From: Welwitschia mirabilis
Taxonomy: Eukaryota > Gnetophyta > Gnetopsida > Welwitschiales
Reading direction: 5' to 3'
Length of the DNA stretch: 64,000 nucleotides
Assembly (NCBI GenBank): GCA_051453625.1
Contig: JBOZIK010000001.1
Location: forward strand, 108,555,675 to 108,619,674
The notes beneath the pieces were generated by a model, which did not search any database, was not told where the DNA came from, and saw only the letters and a program-made list of their open reading frames with translations. A program made the translations under genes and the position numbers. This document shows positions 36,841-48,619 of this stretch, one piece after another. The stretch's first letter is position 1. Every line of letters begins with the position of its first letter.

Positions 36841-38290
36841 AAATGGATGCAGATATAAGTATCTCCTCCAATTTTCGAAGTGCTTCTTGAATAGTTCTCA
36901 ACAATATTATGAGAGGGATAGTAATATTAAAAAAGTTTGAAAAAAACCTTTGATCATATCTAGCTAAACTAAGAAAACTCCTTACTTTAGTCACTGATTC
37001 TAGATTAGGCCAATCTACCACTACTTACACTTTTTTGTTATTCATAGTAATTCCATCTTTACAAATTACATATCCTAAGAATCTACATAGAATTGATTTC
37101 TTCTCAATGTATCCAATATAATTGGTAGATGTTTTTCATGATCTTCCTTGGTTGTTGAATATATCAAAACATCATAAATAAATACCAATACAAATTGATC
37201 AAGATATGCTCAAACAATGTTGTTCATAATAGTCATAAATGTAATTGGTGTATTAGTAAGTCCAAATGATACTACTTAAAATTCATAATGATCATATTTG
37301 GTACAAAATTCTATCTTGCATATATCATCTCCTTCTATTCTAAGTTGATGATAACTTAACTTAATATCAATCTTTGAGGAAAATTTATTGAACTTTAATT
37401 GAATGAAAAGATCTTCTATCTTAGGCAAAGAATAGCTATATTTAATTATCACCTTGTTTAACATCTTGTGTTCCACACACAATCTTAATCTACCATCCCT
37501 NNNNNNNNNNNNNNNNNNNNNNNNNNNNNNNNNNNNNNNNNNNNNNNNNNNNNNNNNNNNNNNNNNNNNNNNNNNNNNNNNNNNNNNNNNNNNNNNNNNN
37601 NNNNNNNNNNNNNNNNNNNNNNNNNNNNNNNNNNNNNNNNNNNNNNNNNNNNNNNNNNNNNNNNNNNNNNNNNNNNNNNNNNNNNNNNNNNNNNNNNNNN
37701 NNNNNNNNNNNNNNNNNNNNNNNNNNNNNNNNNNNNNNNNNNNNNNNNNNNNNNNNNNNNNNNNNNNNNNNNNNNNNNNNNNNNNNNNNNNNNNNNNNNN
37801 NNNNNNAAAATGCTATCTTGCATATATCTTCTTCTTTTATTCTAAGTTGATGATAACTTAACTTAAGATCAATCTTTAAGAAAAATTTAGTGAACTTTAA
37901 TTAATTGAAAAGATCTTCTATCTTAGGCAAAAAATAGCTATATTTAATTGTCACCTTGTTTAACATCCTGTAGTCCACACATAACCTTAATCTACCATCC
38001 ATATTCTTGATAAATAAAATTGGTATTCCCTAGGGTAAAATACTTGGTCTAATCAACTCCTTATCTAGAAGTACTATTAACTAAGTTTTTAATTCTACTA
38101 GTTCCACATAAGGCATTCTAGAAGGTACTCTAGATATTGATTCTAATTCCACTTTAAGGTTTATTTTGAAATCTTTTACTCTTCTTGATGGACATCCTAA
38201 TAGATCATTTGGAAATACATCAAAATAATCTTACACAACTATAATATCTAAAAAATTCAACTCATATTGAGGAGGATGGTAAAATTTAAT
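36840..38290 (-). pseudogene. Gypsy A reverse transcriptase
   Basis: From about 38,290 leftward: [65 protein letters not shown] and KIDLKLSYHQLRI, then after a 306-N gap (37,501-37,806) the same block again at 37,276-37,500, and FGLTNTPITFM, FVLVFIYDVLIYS near 37,170, and the connection DWPNLESVTKVRSFLSLA at 36,965-37,021. The catalytic F/YVDD box reads FIYD, so one aspartate is lost. The TAG stops at ELK.QL and SPWG replace Gln and Trp exactly as C-to-T change on either strand would. The gap-flank copy makes the gene look longer than it is. Confidence 0.92.
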
Positions 38291-38387
38291 AATTCTAAAT
38301 AGTTATCCATTCCTAAATTCTCTTTTTATTTTCTTACCTATAAGCAGTTGTTCTGATATGGGTCCTAACAAAATTGGTAAGTTTACT

Positions 38388-38393
38388 TTTTTC
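38388..38393 (+). repeat. Copia C target-site duplication TTTTTC, left
   Basis: TTTTTC precedes the left LTR and recurs at 48,620-48,625 after the right LTR. Copia elements usually make 5 bp; the T run leaves the length (5 or 6) ambiguous. Confidence 0.75.
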
Positions 38394-40450
38394 TATAAGT
38401 ATAATTTTTTAATTAATGCCAACAAGCATGAGAATTGAGGAAAAAGATGGTCATCATTCATGATAATCACATTAAGAAGCCAACCTTTGCATGCAGATAT
38501 CCCCACTCAAAACAGGGCAGGCGTCCCTTCTACTTTGGGGTAAATTTTATCTATGATAGGTCTCAAGCCTAGGCATCCTTACTTAAATAAGGTAGATGTC
38601 CCCTATCCATATAGGAAACATCATTAAGAGGTCTCAGATGCAGACATCGCCATTCAAATAGNNNNNNNNNNNNNNNNNNNNCCCCTTCATTCATATTGTT
38701 TCTATTCTATAGCTGTGGCAGGTATGGATGTTCATCCCCTTCAAGGAAAGATACCATACTCCTAGTAGTGAATAAGTCTACACTACCTTAAGGGTAGATG
38801 TACACCCCATTAGGAGTAAGAATGTATTCAATTATTAAGACGAATTTCCTTCCTTTAAACCATTAGGAAAATGATCTTCTTTGGATAAAAGCACGACAAT
38901 TTTCAATAGCTATTCTTTTATGGCATGTTATTTAATCACATTGCAAATATGAATTTGATTGAAATATTAGATTTACATGCATTGAAATCATTGTTTAGGG
39001 TTTATCTTCAATATCTATTTCTTCCTTCTCTATAAAAGGAATAAAACTTGTTTTGTTACGGTTAACTGAAATATATGACATATACAATTCTATGAAAAGA
39101 ACTTAAAACTAATCTTTGGTGATCTATTAGTGATTTATGATTCTATCTTATGTATTCATTTAGCTAGATTCTACACTATTGAATCTATGCTTGAGGCACA
39201 TCTTATTATTCTTCTATTCTTCCTATGATTGAGTCTGAGCCATTAAAAGACTTCAAGTATGAGAGGTTTATGATAAGCCTAGAAAATCATCACTTCTATG
39301 TGAGAGGTTAATGATAAGCCTAAAAAAATCATCCGTATTATAAGAGGGATTTATGATTAGCCAACAAATCATCAATTTAAGAGTAATAAGGGAACCAAGG
39401 AAGAAGACATCTTGTCTTTCCTTGAAAAGTGGAGTAGGCATGTTGCTAAACCATTATAAATCTTATGGGCTAATTATTTTTTTGTTTTACTATTTNNNNN
39501 NNNNNNNNNNNNNNNNNNNNNNNNNNNNNNNNNNNNNNNNNNNNNNNNNNNNNNNNNNNNNNNNNNNNNNNNNNNNNNNNNNNNNNNNNNNNNNNAGATG
39601 TTATTATACTCCTAGTAGTGAATAAGTATACACTACCTTAAGGATAGATGTACACCCCATTGGGAGCAAGGATGTCTTCAATTATTAAGATGAATGTCCT
39701 TCCTTTAAACCATTAGGAAAATGATCTTCTTTGGATAAAAGCACGGCAATTTTCAATAGCTATTCTCTTATGGCATGTCATTTAATCACATTGAAAATAT
39801 GAATTTGATTGGAATATTAGATTTACATGAATTAAAATCATTGTTTAGGTTTTATCTTCAATAGTTATTTATTCCTTCTCTATAAAAGAGATAAAACTTA
39901 TTTTGTTAGGGTTAACTAAAATATATGGCATATACAATTCTATGAAAAGAACTCAAAACTAATCTTTGGTGATCTATTAGTGATTTATGATCCTATCTTA
40001 TGTATTCATTTAGGTAGATCCTACACTATTGAATCTATGCTTGAGGCACATCTCATTGTTCTTCTATTCTTCCTATGATTAAGTCTAAGCCATTAAAAGA
40101 CTTCAAGTATGAGAGGTTCATGATAAGCCTGGAAAATCATCACTTTTATGTAAGAGGTTGATGATAAGCCTAAAAAAATCATCAGTATTATAAGAGGGAT
40201 TTATGATTAGCCAAAAAGTCATCAATTTAAGAGTAATAAAGGAACCAAGAAAGAAGAAATCTTGTCTTTCCTGGAAAAGTGGAGTAGGCATGGTGGTAAA
40301 CCATTATAAATCTTATGGACTAATTATTTTTTTGTTTTACTATTTTTTTTAGATATAATTTTTATTTTTAAAGTTGATTAATTTCATTTTAGAATTAGTT
40401 TTTGGATTTAAAATTGATCATTATTATTATTCATCCCCCTAAGAATTTTA
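38394..40450 (+). repeat. Copia C 5' LTR
   Basis: Starts TATAAGTATAA (TG decayed to TA) and ends AATTTTA (CA decayed to TA) just before the PBS. Homologous to 47,397-48,619. 38,740-39,495 and 39,596-40,345 are two copies of the same part around a 100-N gap, so the true length is about 1.2 kb, as in the right LTR. Contains GATGTCC-type modules (38,495-38,830) and a TATA region (CTCTATAAAAGAGATAAAAC near 39,880). Confidence 0.85.
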
Positions 40451-40452
40451 AT

Positions 40453-40463
40453 TGGTATTACAG
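40453..40463 (+). promoter_or_regulatory. Copia C primer-binding site
   Basis: TGGTATTACAG lies two bases after the LTR and matches TGGTATCAGAG, complementary to the 3' end of initiator Met tRNA, at nine of eleven positions. Confidence 0.75.
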
Positions 40464-40505
40464 TAAGGTTACTCTTAATAGAGCTTCACCACTCTAAGTG
40501 ATCTG

Positions 40506-42120
40506 ATGGGACCTATCACCAATGAAGGCCATTCAATCTTAAGGCCACCTTATTTCAATGGATTAAATTATTCTTTTTAAAAATTTAAAATGATAATATT
40601 TCTAAAATATCTTGATTTAAATATCTAGGATGGTGTTGTGTGTGATTCCCCCAAACTCACTATTCCATTAGAAGGTTAATCTAATGAACAAAAGGAATAA
40701 GCAAGACTCAATGTAAAAGTAATAAATGCACTCATTTGTTCCCTCAATTTAAAGGAGTACAACTGAGTATTTTAGTGTTCCTCTATAAAGAAAAGCTGGG
40801 ATATCCTCAAGATCACTCATGAAGGTGCAATTATTGTAAAAAATTCCGAGTTATAATTTTTAAAAATTCAATTTAAAAATATTAGAATGGAATAATAGGA
40901 ATCTATCACTGAATACATGACCAAAGTTATTGACATTGTGAATACAATGTGGGGTCTTGGCGAAAAGATTCTAAAACAAAGAGTTATGAAAAAAATCTTG
41001 AGGAGCTTGTCTAAGCATTTTAGACCTAAGATTACTATGATAAAAGAGAGCAAAAATCTAGATACCATGAGTCGAGAGGAGCTCAAGAGACTATTAATTA
41101 CAAATAAAGCTATAATTATGGCTGAAGAGGTATCTAAGACAAAAAATATTGCCTTGAAATGTTAAAGTCAATGTAGAGAAGGTTCTAACAATGAATAATG
41201 TGATAAGGACTTAGTCCTTTTGGCTAGAAATTTCAGAAGATTTCTAAAAAAACATAAAGATATTGATAGAAAAATATTTAATGTCAATGAGGATTAGTTC
41301 AAGAAGAAAAATTCTTTCAACAACTTTGGTAGAAACAAGAAACCTTTGCAATGCTTTAAGTGCAAGGGCTTCAGATACATAACAATGGAATGTGCTAATA
41401 CACAAAAGGCCAAAATCAAAGGAAAAAAAGCCCTTGAGATCACATATAATGATGATGAAGAATTTGATTCAGAGACATCTCAAGATGATGAAGAGGAGTA
41501 TGGATTATTATCCATTACTGATTAGTATGTCTTCATATCAACTACCAAGGATGAGCATGCAATCTCCAATAAGAAAGAGGTAATATCTAAAAATTCTAAA
41601 AATATTAAAGAATCTTATAAACATTTATATTTTCTTTGTGAATATCTAGCATGTAAAAATAATGATTTAAGATCTAANNNNNNNNNNNNNNNNNNNNNNN
41701 NNNNNNNNNNNNNNNNNNNNNNNNNNNNNNNNNNNNNNNNNNNNNNNNNNNNNNNNNNNNNNNNNNNNNNNNNNNNNACACAAAAGGCCAAAATCAAAGG
41801 TAAAAAAAGCCCTTAAAGTCATGTAGAATGATGATGAAGAATCTGATTCAAAGACATCTCAAGATGATGAAGAGGAGTATGGATTATTAGCCATTACTGA
41901 TCAGTATATCTTCATATTAACTACCAAGGATGAGCATGCAATCTCTAATAAGAAAGAGGTAATATCTAAAAATTCTAAAAATATTAAAGAAGCTTATAAA
42001 CATTTATATTTTCTTTGTGAATATTTAGCATGTAAAAATAATGATTTAAGATCTAAATTATTGTCTCTAGAAACTAAAACTTAACTTAGCCAATAAAGAG
42101 TTGAATAAGGCCACTGAAAG
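40506..42120 (+). pseudogene. Copia C gag
   Basis: The frame from ATG 40,506 begins MGPITNEGHS, followed by RPPYFNGLNYSF (family RPP.F.G.NY.YW), then after stops the UBN2-type block ESITEYMTKVIDIVNTMWGL, VMKKILRSLSKHFRPK and ESKNLDTMSREELK up to 41,165. A nucleic-acid-binding knuckle follows at about 41,350 (CFKCKGFRYITMEC; the His is replaced by Tyr) and then an acidic, lysine-rich tail. The tail occurs twice (41,400-41,677 and 41,778-42,057) around a 100-N gap. Gag forms the virus-like particle in this family. Stops, one lost Zn ligand and frameshifts make it inactive. Confidence 0.85.
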
Positions 42121-42759
42121 TCTTGTAGGTGTGAATAAAACTACTTATCTTTTATTAAGGAAGTTATATGATGTAAGGAAACTCAATGCTACTACTTTAT
42201 ATCCATCCAATAAGGTAAAATATGATCATAGGTATGATTTAAAATTAAATAATTNNNNNNNNNNNNNNNNNNNNNNNNNNNNNNNNNNNNNNNNNNNNNN
42301 NNNNNNNNNNNNNNNNNNNNNNNNNNNNNNNNNNNNNNNNNNNNNNNNNNNNNNNNNNNNNNNNNNNNNNNNNNNNNNNNNNNNNNNNNNNNNNNNNNNN
42401 NNNNNNNNNNNNNNNNNNNNNNNNNNNNNNNNNNNNNNNNNNNNNNNNNNNNNNNNNNNNNNNNNNNNNNNNNNNNNNNNNNNNNNNNNNNNNNNNNNNN
42501 NNNNNNNNNNNNNNNNNNNNNNNNNNNNNNNNNNNNNNNNNNNNNNNNNNNNNNNNNNNNNNNNNNNNNNNNNNNNNNNNNNNNNNNNNNNNNNNNNNNN
42601 NNNNNNNNNNNNNNNNNNNNNNNNNNNNNNNNNNNNNNNNNNNNNNNNNNNNNCTGCGGCATGTCAAATTTTCTTATCTCATCAAAAAGGGAAACTTTTT
42701 CCATTATACAAGTGACACATTTTTGTGGAAAATAAAAGAAATGAATAATTAATCTATCA

Positions 42760-43190
42760 TTAAGTAAAGATGGATTAAAAAGAAATCTATCAAAGGGTTG
42801 CTTATTCAAACCACTCTTAAATCAAGAGAGCATCCTAGATGGTACTTAGATAATGGATGTTTAAAACATATGACAGGTAATAGAGAACAATTTCATACAC
42901 CTATTAACTATGATGGGGAGAGGTTTCTTTTGGTGATAATCAAAAAAAAAACCATCAAGATAAAAGGTATGGTTTGTGAATATGACCTTCCAAAAATTAA
43001 TGATGTTTTATATGTATAAAGCCTTAAGCATAATCTATTGAGTATTTCTCAAATGTACGATAAAGGGAACATACGTATTTTTGATAAAAGTGAGTTTGTG
43101 TTAAAGAATGTATTTAGTAATAAGAATCTTTTAACTACTCATGATATAGAAACGTGTATTCTATAAGAGTAAAATTTAGTACTAAAAGAG
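42760..43190 (+). pseudogene. Copia C protease / pre-integrase region
   Basis: WYLDNGCLKHMTGNREQF at 42,840-42,893 matches the family motif WYLDSGCSRHMTG. The catalytic D-S-G reads D-N-G. Next come blocks equivalent to IKGKG, LPKINDVLYV and LSISQM, then the spacer before the integrase zinc domain. The upstream part is lost in a 399-N gap (42,255-42,653). In the family this aspartic protease cleaves the polyprotein. Confidence 0.85.
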
Positions 43191-44279
43191 CTATGTGGTT
43201 TTACTCAAGAGAATCAAGAACATCTCTAGCATAGAAGATTGGGTAATTTAAATGTTGTAAACTTAAAGACCATCAAGATTTGGTAAGAGGGCTATCCAAA
43301 CTTAGTTTTTTAAATTCTATCTTGTGTAAACATTGTTAAGCAAGTAAAATTATGAAATATTATTTTAAACCTAACCTTAAGATATCCTTAAAAAAGCCTC
43401 TAGATATGTTGAATCTAGATTTAGTAGGGCCTACTAGAGTTTAAATCTTAAATCGCAAGAGATATTTTATCGTGATGATTGATGATTTTACTCACTATAC
43501 ATGGTTGAATTTTTTCTTTCTAAATCTAATGCCTTTGATAAGTTTTATCATCTTTGTATAAAAATTCAAAATAAAAACGACCTCACAATTAAGAAAAATA
43601 GGTCTGATCATGGAGGTGAGTTTGAAAATGGAAANNNNNNNNNNNNNNNNNNNNNNNNNNNNNNNNNNNNNNNNNNNNNNNNNNNNNNNNNNNNNNNNNN
43701 NNNNNNNNNNNNNNNNNNNNNNNNNNNNNNNNNNNNNNNNNNNNNNNNNNNNNNNNNNNGAGTAAGGCTATAAATACTACTTGCTACATATCTAATAGGA
43801 TCTTTCTAAGGGCTGATACTCAAAGCACCACTCACAAACTATGGAATGATAAGAAGGAAATGGTAAAGCATTTTAGAGTTTTTGATAGTAAATGTATTAT
43901 TTTGAATGTTAAAAATCTAGATAAATTTCATCCTAAAGGTATGCATGGTATTTTTATTGGATACTCCTAAAAACATAAAGTCTATAGAGTTTTTAATTAT
44001 GATACAGATAAAGTTCAAGAATCTATTCATGTCAAAATTTTAGAGATTGATAATGATAGCAAGATGATCAGAGATGATGAGAATGAGTCCATACCCTCTT
44101 CTAATAAAAGTGCTCAAAGTGATTAGCCAAATATTACTAGCAAAGCTAATGAAGAAGAGATTGATGATTCTCTTAAGCCTACTTCTTCATAAAAATGCTC
44201 TTCTCTTTCCTTCAGAATAAGAAAATCTCATTCAGCTAATCAAATCATTAAGAATATAGATTTAGAAATAATCACCAGA
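43190..44279 (+). pseudogene. Copia C integrase
   Basis: HRRLGNLNVVNLKTIK (family HRRLGH.N, His to Asn) and LCKHC give the zinc domain at 43,220-43,345. The core has MLNLDLVGPTRV at 43,409-43,444, KRYFIVMIDDFTHYTW at 43,460-43,505 and NRSDHGGEFENG at about 43,592-43,632; the rest of the DDE core is in the N gap 43,635-43,759. After it come KHFRVFDSKCIILNVKN, FHPKGMHGIFIGYS and HKVYRVFNYDTDKVQESIHV. Several TAG/TAA stops replace conserved codons. Confidence 0.9.
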
Positions 44280-44869
44280 NNNNNNNNNNNNNNNNNNNNN
44301 NNNNNNNNNNNNNNNNNNNNNNNNNNNNNNNNNNNNNNNNNNNNNNNNNNNNNNNNNNNNNNNNNNNNNNNNNNNNNNNNNNNNNNNNNNNNNNNNNNNN
44401 NNNNNNNNNNNNNNNNNNNNNNNNNNNNNNNNNNNNNNNNNNNNNNNNNNNNNNNNNNNNNNNNNNNNNNNNNNNNNNNNNNNNNNNNNNNNNNNNNNNN
44501 NNNNNNNNNNNNNNNNNNNNNNNNNNNNNNNNNNNNNNNNNNNNNNNNNNNNNNNNNNNNNNNNNNNNNNNNNNNNNNNNNNNNNNNNNNNNNNNNNNNN
44601 NNNNNNNNNNNNNNNNNNNNNNNNNNNNNNNNNNNNNNNNNNNNNNNNNNNNNNNNNNNNNNNNNNNNNNNNNNNNNNNNNNNNNNNNNNNNNNNNNNNN
44701 NNNNNNNNNNNNNNNNNNNNNNNNNNNNNNNNNNNNNNNNNNNNNNNNNNNNNNNNNNNNNNNNNNNNNNNNNNNNNNNNNNNNNNNNNNNNNNNNNNNN
44801 NNNNNNNNNNNNNNNNNNNNNNNNNNNNNNNNNNNNNNNNNNNNNNNNNNNNNNNNNNNNNNNNNNNNN

Positions 44870-45800
44870 GCACATTATTAGTACAAAATGAATTTATAAA
44901 AGTAAACTAGATGAATTAGACATAATAGTTTAAAACAAAGCTAAATTAGTAGCACAATGATATAGTCAAAAGAAGGCATGAACTATAGTGAGACCTATGT
45001 TCTAGTAGCTAGGCTTAAATCTATTTAATTACTATTAGCTTATGCTTGTTATATAAACATTAGAATATTTCATATGGATGTAAAGAGTGCTTTTTTTAAT
45101 GGTTATATTAAANNNNNNNNNNNNNNNNNNNNNNNNNNNNNNNNNNNNNNNNNNNNNNNNNNNNNNNNNNNNNNNNNNNNNNNNNNNNNNNNNNNNNNNN
45201 NNNNNNNNNNNNTATAGTAAGACCTAAGCTCTAGTAGTTAGGCTTAAATCTATCTAATTACTATTAGCTTATGCTTATGCTATAAACATTAGACTCTTTC
45301 ATATGGATGTAAAGAGTGCTTTTTTGAATGGTTATATTAAAGAAGAGTTTTATGTTAAGCAGCCTCCAGATTTCATTAATTCCAATAATCCAAATCATGT
45401 GTTCAAGGTCAAAAAGGCTCTATATAGTTTCAAGCAAGCTTTTAGAGCCTAGTATGAAAAGTTATGAAATTTCTTGCTAGAAAATGGTTTTAAAAGTGGT
45501 AATGTTGATCCCAATTTATTTATTAAAAGCACTAATAAAGATACTTTTATTCTACAAATAAATGTTGATAACATGTTTTTTGAGGCAATTAATGAAAAAC
45601 TAACACTTGAAGTTTCTAAGGTTATGCAAAGGAAATTTGAAATGGGTATGCTTGAAGAAATTATTTTTTCTTAGGTTTGTAGATTAAAAAATTTAAGAAT
45701 GATACTTTTCTTAGTTAATCAAAGTATTTTAAAGAGCTTCTAAATAACTAGAAACTTGATCAAAAAAAAGAGGTTTACACTTCCATGTCCAGATCTACAA
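44870..45800 (+). pseudogene. Copia C reverse transcriptase
   Basis: After a 590-N gap, KAKLVAQ*YSQ, then FHMDVKSAFLNGYIKEEFYVKQPPDF, KVKKALYSFKQAF and ENGFKSGNVDPNLFI are the copia RT landmarks. The catalytic YVDD reads NVDN near 45,565, losing one aspartate and the Tyr. 44,975-45,112 and 45,213-45,342 duplicate the same segment around a 100-N gap. Frame breaks follow IIFS at 45,674. Confidence 0.9.
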
Positions 45801-47075
45801 GAATCAATAAGGATGAATTAGGTAAACCTATAAATTAAATAATGTACTAAGGTATAATTGGTAGTTTATTATATTTAACATCTAATAAACATAATATTAC
45901 TTTGCATATTGGTATATCTACTTGATATCAATCCAATCCTAAGGAATCTCATCTCTCTTCTATTAATAGAATTATTTATTATCTTAAACATACAAGTAAT
46001 TTTGGTATTTGGTTTCTTAAGGATACTTTACTTAATCTAGTTAGGTATAGTGATGCAGATTGGGTCAATATTATAGATGATAGGAAAAGAACAAGTGGAA
46101 TGTATTACCTTCTTGGAAATCATCTTGTAACTTAGAGTTTAAAGAAATAAATCTTAATATATCTCTACATAGCTAAGGCCAAGTACATATCTACTAGAGC
46201 CTACTACACTCAAGTATTATGGATGATGCATATATTATGAGATTATAGAGTTAAAATAAAAAGTAGTCAACTCCTATGTGATAATACTAGTGTCATTAGA
46301 ATTGCTAAGAATCCTGTGCAGTACTCGATAACTAAGAATATTAACATTAGGCATCACTTTATTAGAGAACATATGCACAGAGACATAATTCAACTTGATC
46401 ATATATTAATAGACAAACAAATTGTCGATCTATTCACTAAGCCACTTTTGAAAGTAAGATTTAAGTTTGTAACCTATGTCCAACTGAGGTATAATCCTTG
46501 TTTATTGTTAATATTGAAATTTCTACATATTCATCATTTGTATTGATTATTATTATTCTCTTATACACATGTTTTTTATGGGTNNNNNNNNNNNNNNNNN
46601 NNNNNNNNNNNNNNNNNNNNNNNNNNNNNNNNNNNNNNNNNNNNNNNNNNNNNNNNNNNNNNNNNNNNNNNNNNNNNNNNNNNAAGTGGAATGTATTACC
46701 TTCTTGGAAATCGTCTTGTAACTTAGAGTTCAAAGAAATAAAGCTTAATGTATCTCTACATATCTAATGCCAAGTACATATCTACTAGAGCCTATTACAC
46801 TAAATTATTATGGATGATGCATACATTATGAGATTACAGATTTGAAATAAAAAGTAGTCAACTCCTATGTGATAAGTGTCATTAGAATTGCTAAGAATCC
46901 TATGCAGCACTCAATAACTAAGAATATTAACATTAGGCATCACTTTATTAGAGAACGTATGCAAAGAGGAATAATTCAACTTGATCATATGTTAATAGAC
47001 AAACAACTTATCAATCTATTCACTAAGCCACTTTTGAAAGTAAGATTTGAGCTTGTAAGATTGAGTTGGGCATAG
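45800..47075 (+). pseudogene. Copia C RNase H and pol C-terminus
   Basis: YSDADWVNIIDDRKRTSGMYY, then LVT*SLKK* (Trp and Gln codons turned to stops), CDNTSVIRIAKNPVQ, NIRHHFIREHM and DLFTKPLLKVRF are the copia RNase H signature. 46,105-46,583 recurs as 46,684-47,184 around a 100-N gap, so the end is seen twice; the second copy reads to a stop at 47,073-47,075 (LVRLSWA), which matches the usual end of pol. Confidence 0.9.
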
Positions 47076-47382
47076 AAACATGTCCAACTAAGGTATAATC
47101 CTTATTTATTGTCAATACTAAAATTTATACATCTTGATCATTTGTCTTGAGTATTGTTATTCTCTCATACACATGTTTTTGATGGGTATTTTTGTGTATT
47201 ACTTGTTTTTATTTTAGAATCAATGAGGCCAAAAGGAAAAGTACTGAAACAACTATATGAGATACAATGGTTATATTATTATCTCATTCTAACATGGATA
47301 TCAAACTCAAGGGGAGCTATCATTAAACTCAAGGGAAGTTTATTTTAAATAGATTTTTTAAACTAATGGATTTATCATCATT
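47076..47382 (+). other. Copia C 3' untranslated interior
   Basis: No gene of family type; includes CTCAAGGGGAGCT and CTCAAGGGAAG, purine-rich phrases shared with the corresponding part of copia D (62,545-62,620, minus strand). The short frame 47,154-47,348 has no recognisable domain. Confidence 0.5.
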
Positions 47383-47393
47383 GAAAAAGGGGA
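47383..47393 (+). promoter_or_regulatory. Copia C polypurine tract
   Basis: GAAAAAGGGGA immediately before the 3' LTR (TG at 47,397). The same tract is found in copia D on the minus strand. Confidence 0.85.
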
Positions 47394-47396
47394 TAT

Positions 47397-48619
47397 TGTA
47401 AGTATAAGGTTTCAATGATGCTAAAAAGCATGAGAATCATGTGAATAGATGGTCATCATTTGTTATAGTCATGTTAAGAAGTCAACCTTTGCATGTAGAT
47501 GTCCCCACTTAAAACAGGGTGGATGTCCCCTCTACTTATGAGTAAATTGTATCTGTGACAAGTTTCAGGCTTAGATGTCCCCACTTAAACAAGGTAGGTA
47601 CCCCTTTTTCTTATAGGAAACATGATTAATAAGTCTTAGGTATGGACCTATCCACTCCAAGGAGCCTAAACATCCCCTTTCCATTTAGATTTTTTTCCAA
47701 GTCTACACCTGTGTTAAGTGTGAATTTTTATTCCCTTTGGGAGTGGATATCCTCACACTCTTAGTATTGTGAATGTCTGCACTACCTTAAGGGCTGACAT
47801 CCACCCCTTTGGAAGTAAGGATGTCCCTAATTCTTAAGGTGGACATCCTTCCTTCGAACTATTAAAAAAACAATCTTATTCATATGAAAGCATGGTAATT
47901 TTTAATAGCTATTCTTGTTTAGCACATCATTCAATTACATTAAAAATATTAATTTAATTTAAATATCATATTGACATGCATTGGAATCATCATTTATGAT
48001 TTATCTTTAATAGCCATTTCTTCCTTCTCTATAAAATGAGTAAAACCTGTTTTGTTAGGGTTAACCAAAATATATGGCATATAACGTTCTATGAAGAGAA
48101 CTCAAAACTAATCTTTGGTAATGTATTGGTGATTTATGATTCTATCTTATGTGTTCATTTAGAGTAGATCCTACATTATTGCATTTGTGGTTGAGGTACA
48201 TCTCATTATTCTTCTATTCTTCCTATGATTGAGTTTGAGCTATTAAAAGATTCTAAGTGTAAGAGGTTGATGATAAGCCTAGAAATTCATCATTTCTATG
48301 TTTGAGATTACTATTATGTGAGAGATTGATGATAAGCCCAAAAAATTCATCACTATTATAAGAGGGGTTGATGATCAGCCAGAAAATCATCAGTTCAAGA
48401 GTGATAAGGTAACCAAGAAAGAGGACATATTATCTTTCCTTGAAGAGTGGAGTAGGCACGTTGCTAAATCACCAGAAATATTGTGGGCTAATTATTTTTT
48501 TGTTTTTCTATGTTTTTCAAATTTAATTTTTATCTAAAAATCTAATTAATTTCATTTTAAAATTAGGTTTTGGATTTGAAAGTAATCATTATTCCTATTC
48601 ACCCCCTCTACGAATTTCA
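47397..48619 (+). repeat. Copia C 3' LTR
   Basis: TGTAAGTATAAGGTTTC ... CTACGAATTTCA, about 1,223 bp. It carries the GATGTCCCC/GACATCC module series at 47,500-47,850 and a TATA region (CTCTATAAAATGAG near 48,029). The end of this LTR recurs at 49,056-49,579 as part of the gap-flank duplication around 48,956-49,055. Confidence 0.9.
47500..47850 (+). repeat. GATGTCCCC/GACATCC module series in copia LTR
   Basis: TAGATGTCCCCACTTAAA occurs twice (about 47,498 and 47,573), with related units GGATGTCCCC, ACATCCCC, GGATATCC, GACATCCACCCC, GGATGTCCC and GGACATCC through 47,850. Units occur in both orientations. The series is shared by the copia C left LTR and by copia D (62,160-62,420, inverted). By position it is in U3, upstream of the TATA region, where LTR enhancers normally lie. 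Confidence 0.7.

Larger units (their letters stand above)
38394..48619 (+). mobile_element. Copia C: plus-strand Ty1/copia element nested in gypsy A
   Basis: LTR 38,394-40,450, PBS 40,453-40,463, gag, protease, integrase, RT, RNase H in copia order, polypurine tract 47,383-47,393, LTR 47,397-48,619. It lies opposite in orientation to its host element and separates gypsy A protease (ending IDSRGK, 48,620 onward) from the leader of gypsy A RT. By eye the LTRs are roughly 85-90 percent identical. Five 100-N gaps with duplicated flanks inflate the length. Gag wording (PPYFNGLNYSF, KHFRPKITMIKESKNLDTMS) and pol wording suggest a Sirevirus-like lineage; that lineage call is inference. Confidence 0.9.

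Noticed and set aside
42101-44875. Long frames of 140-211 codons in the copia C region
   Set aside because: They run through N gaps (42,255-42,653 and 44,280-44,869) and contain few real codons; only the domain-bearing frames were kept.
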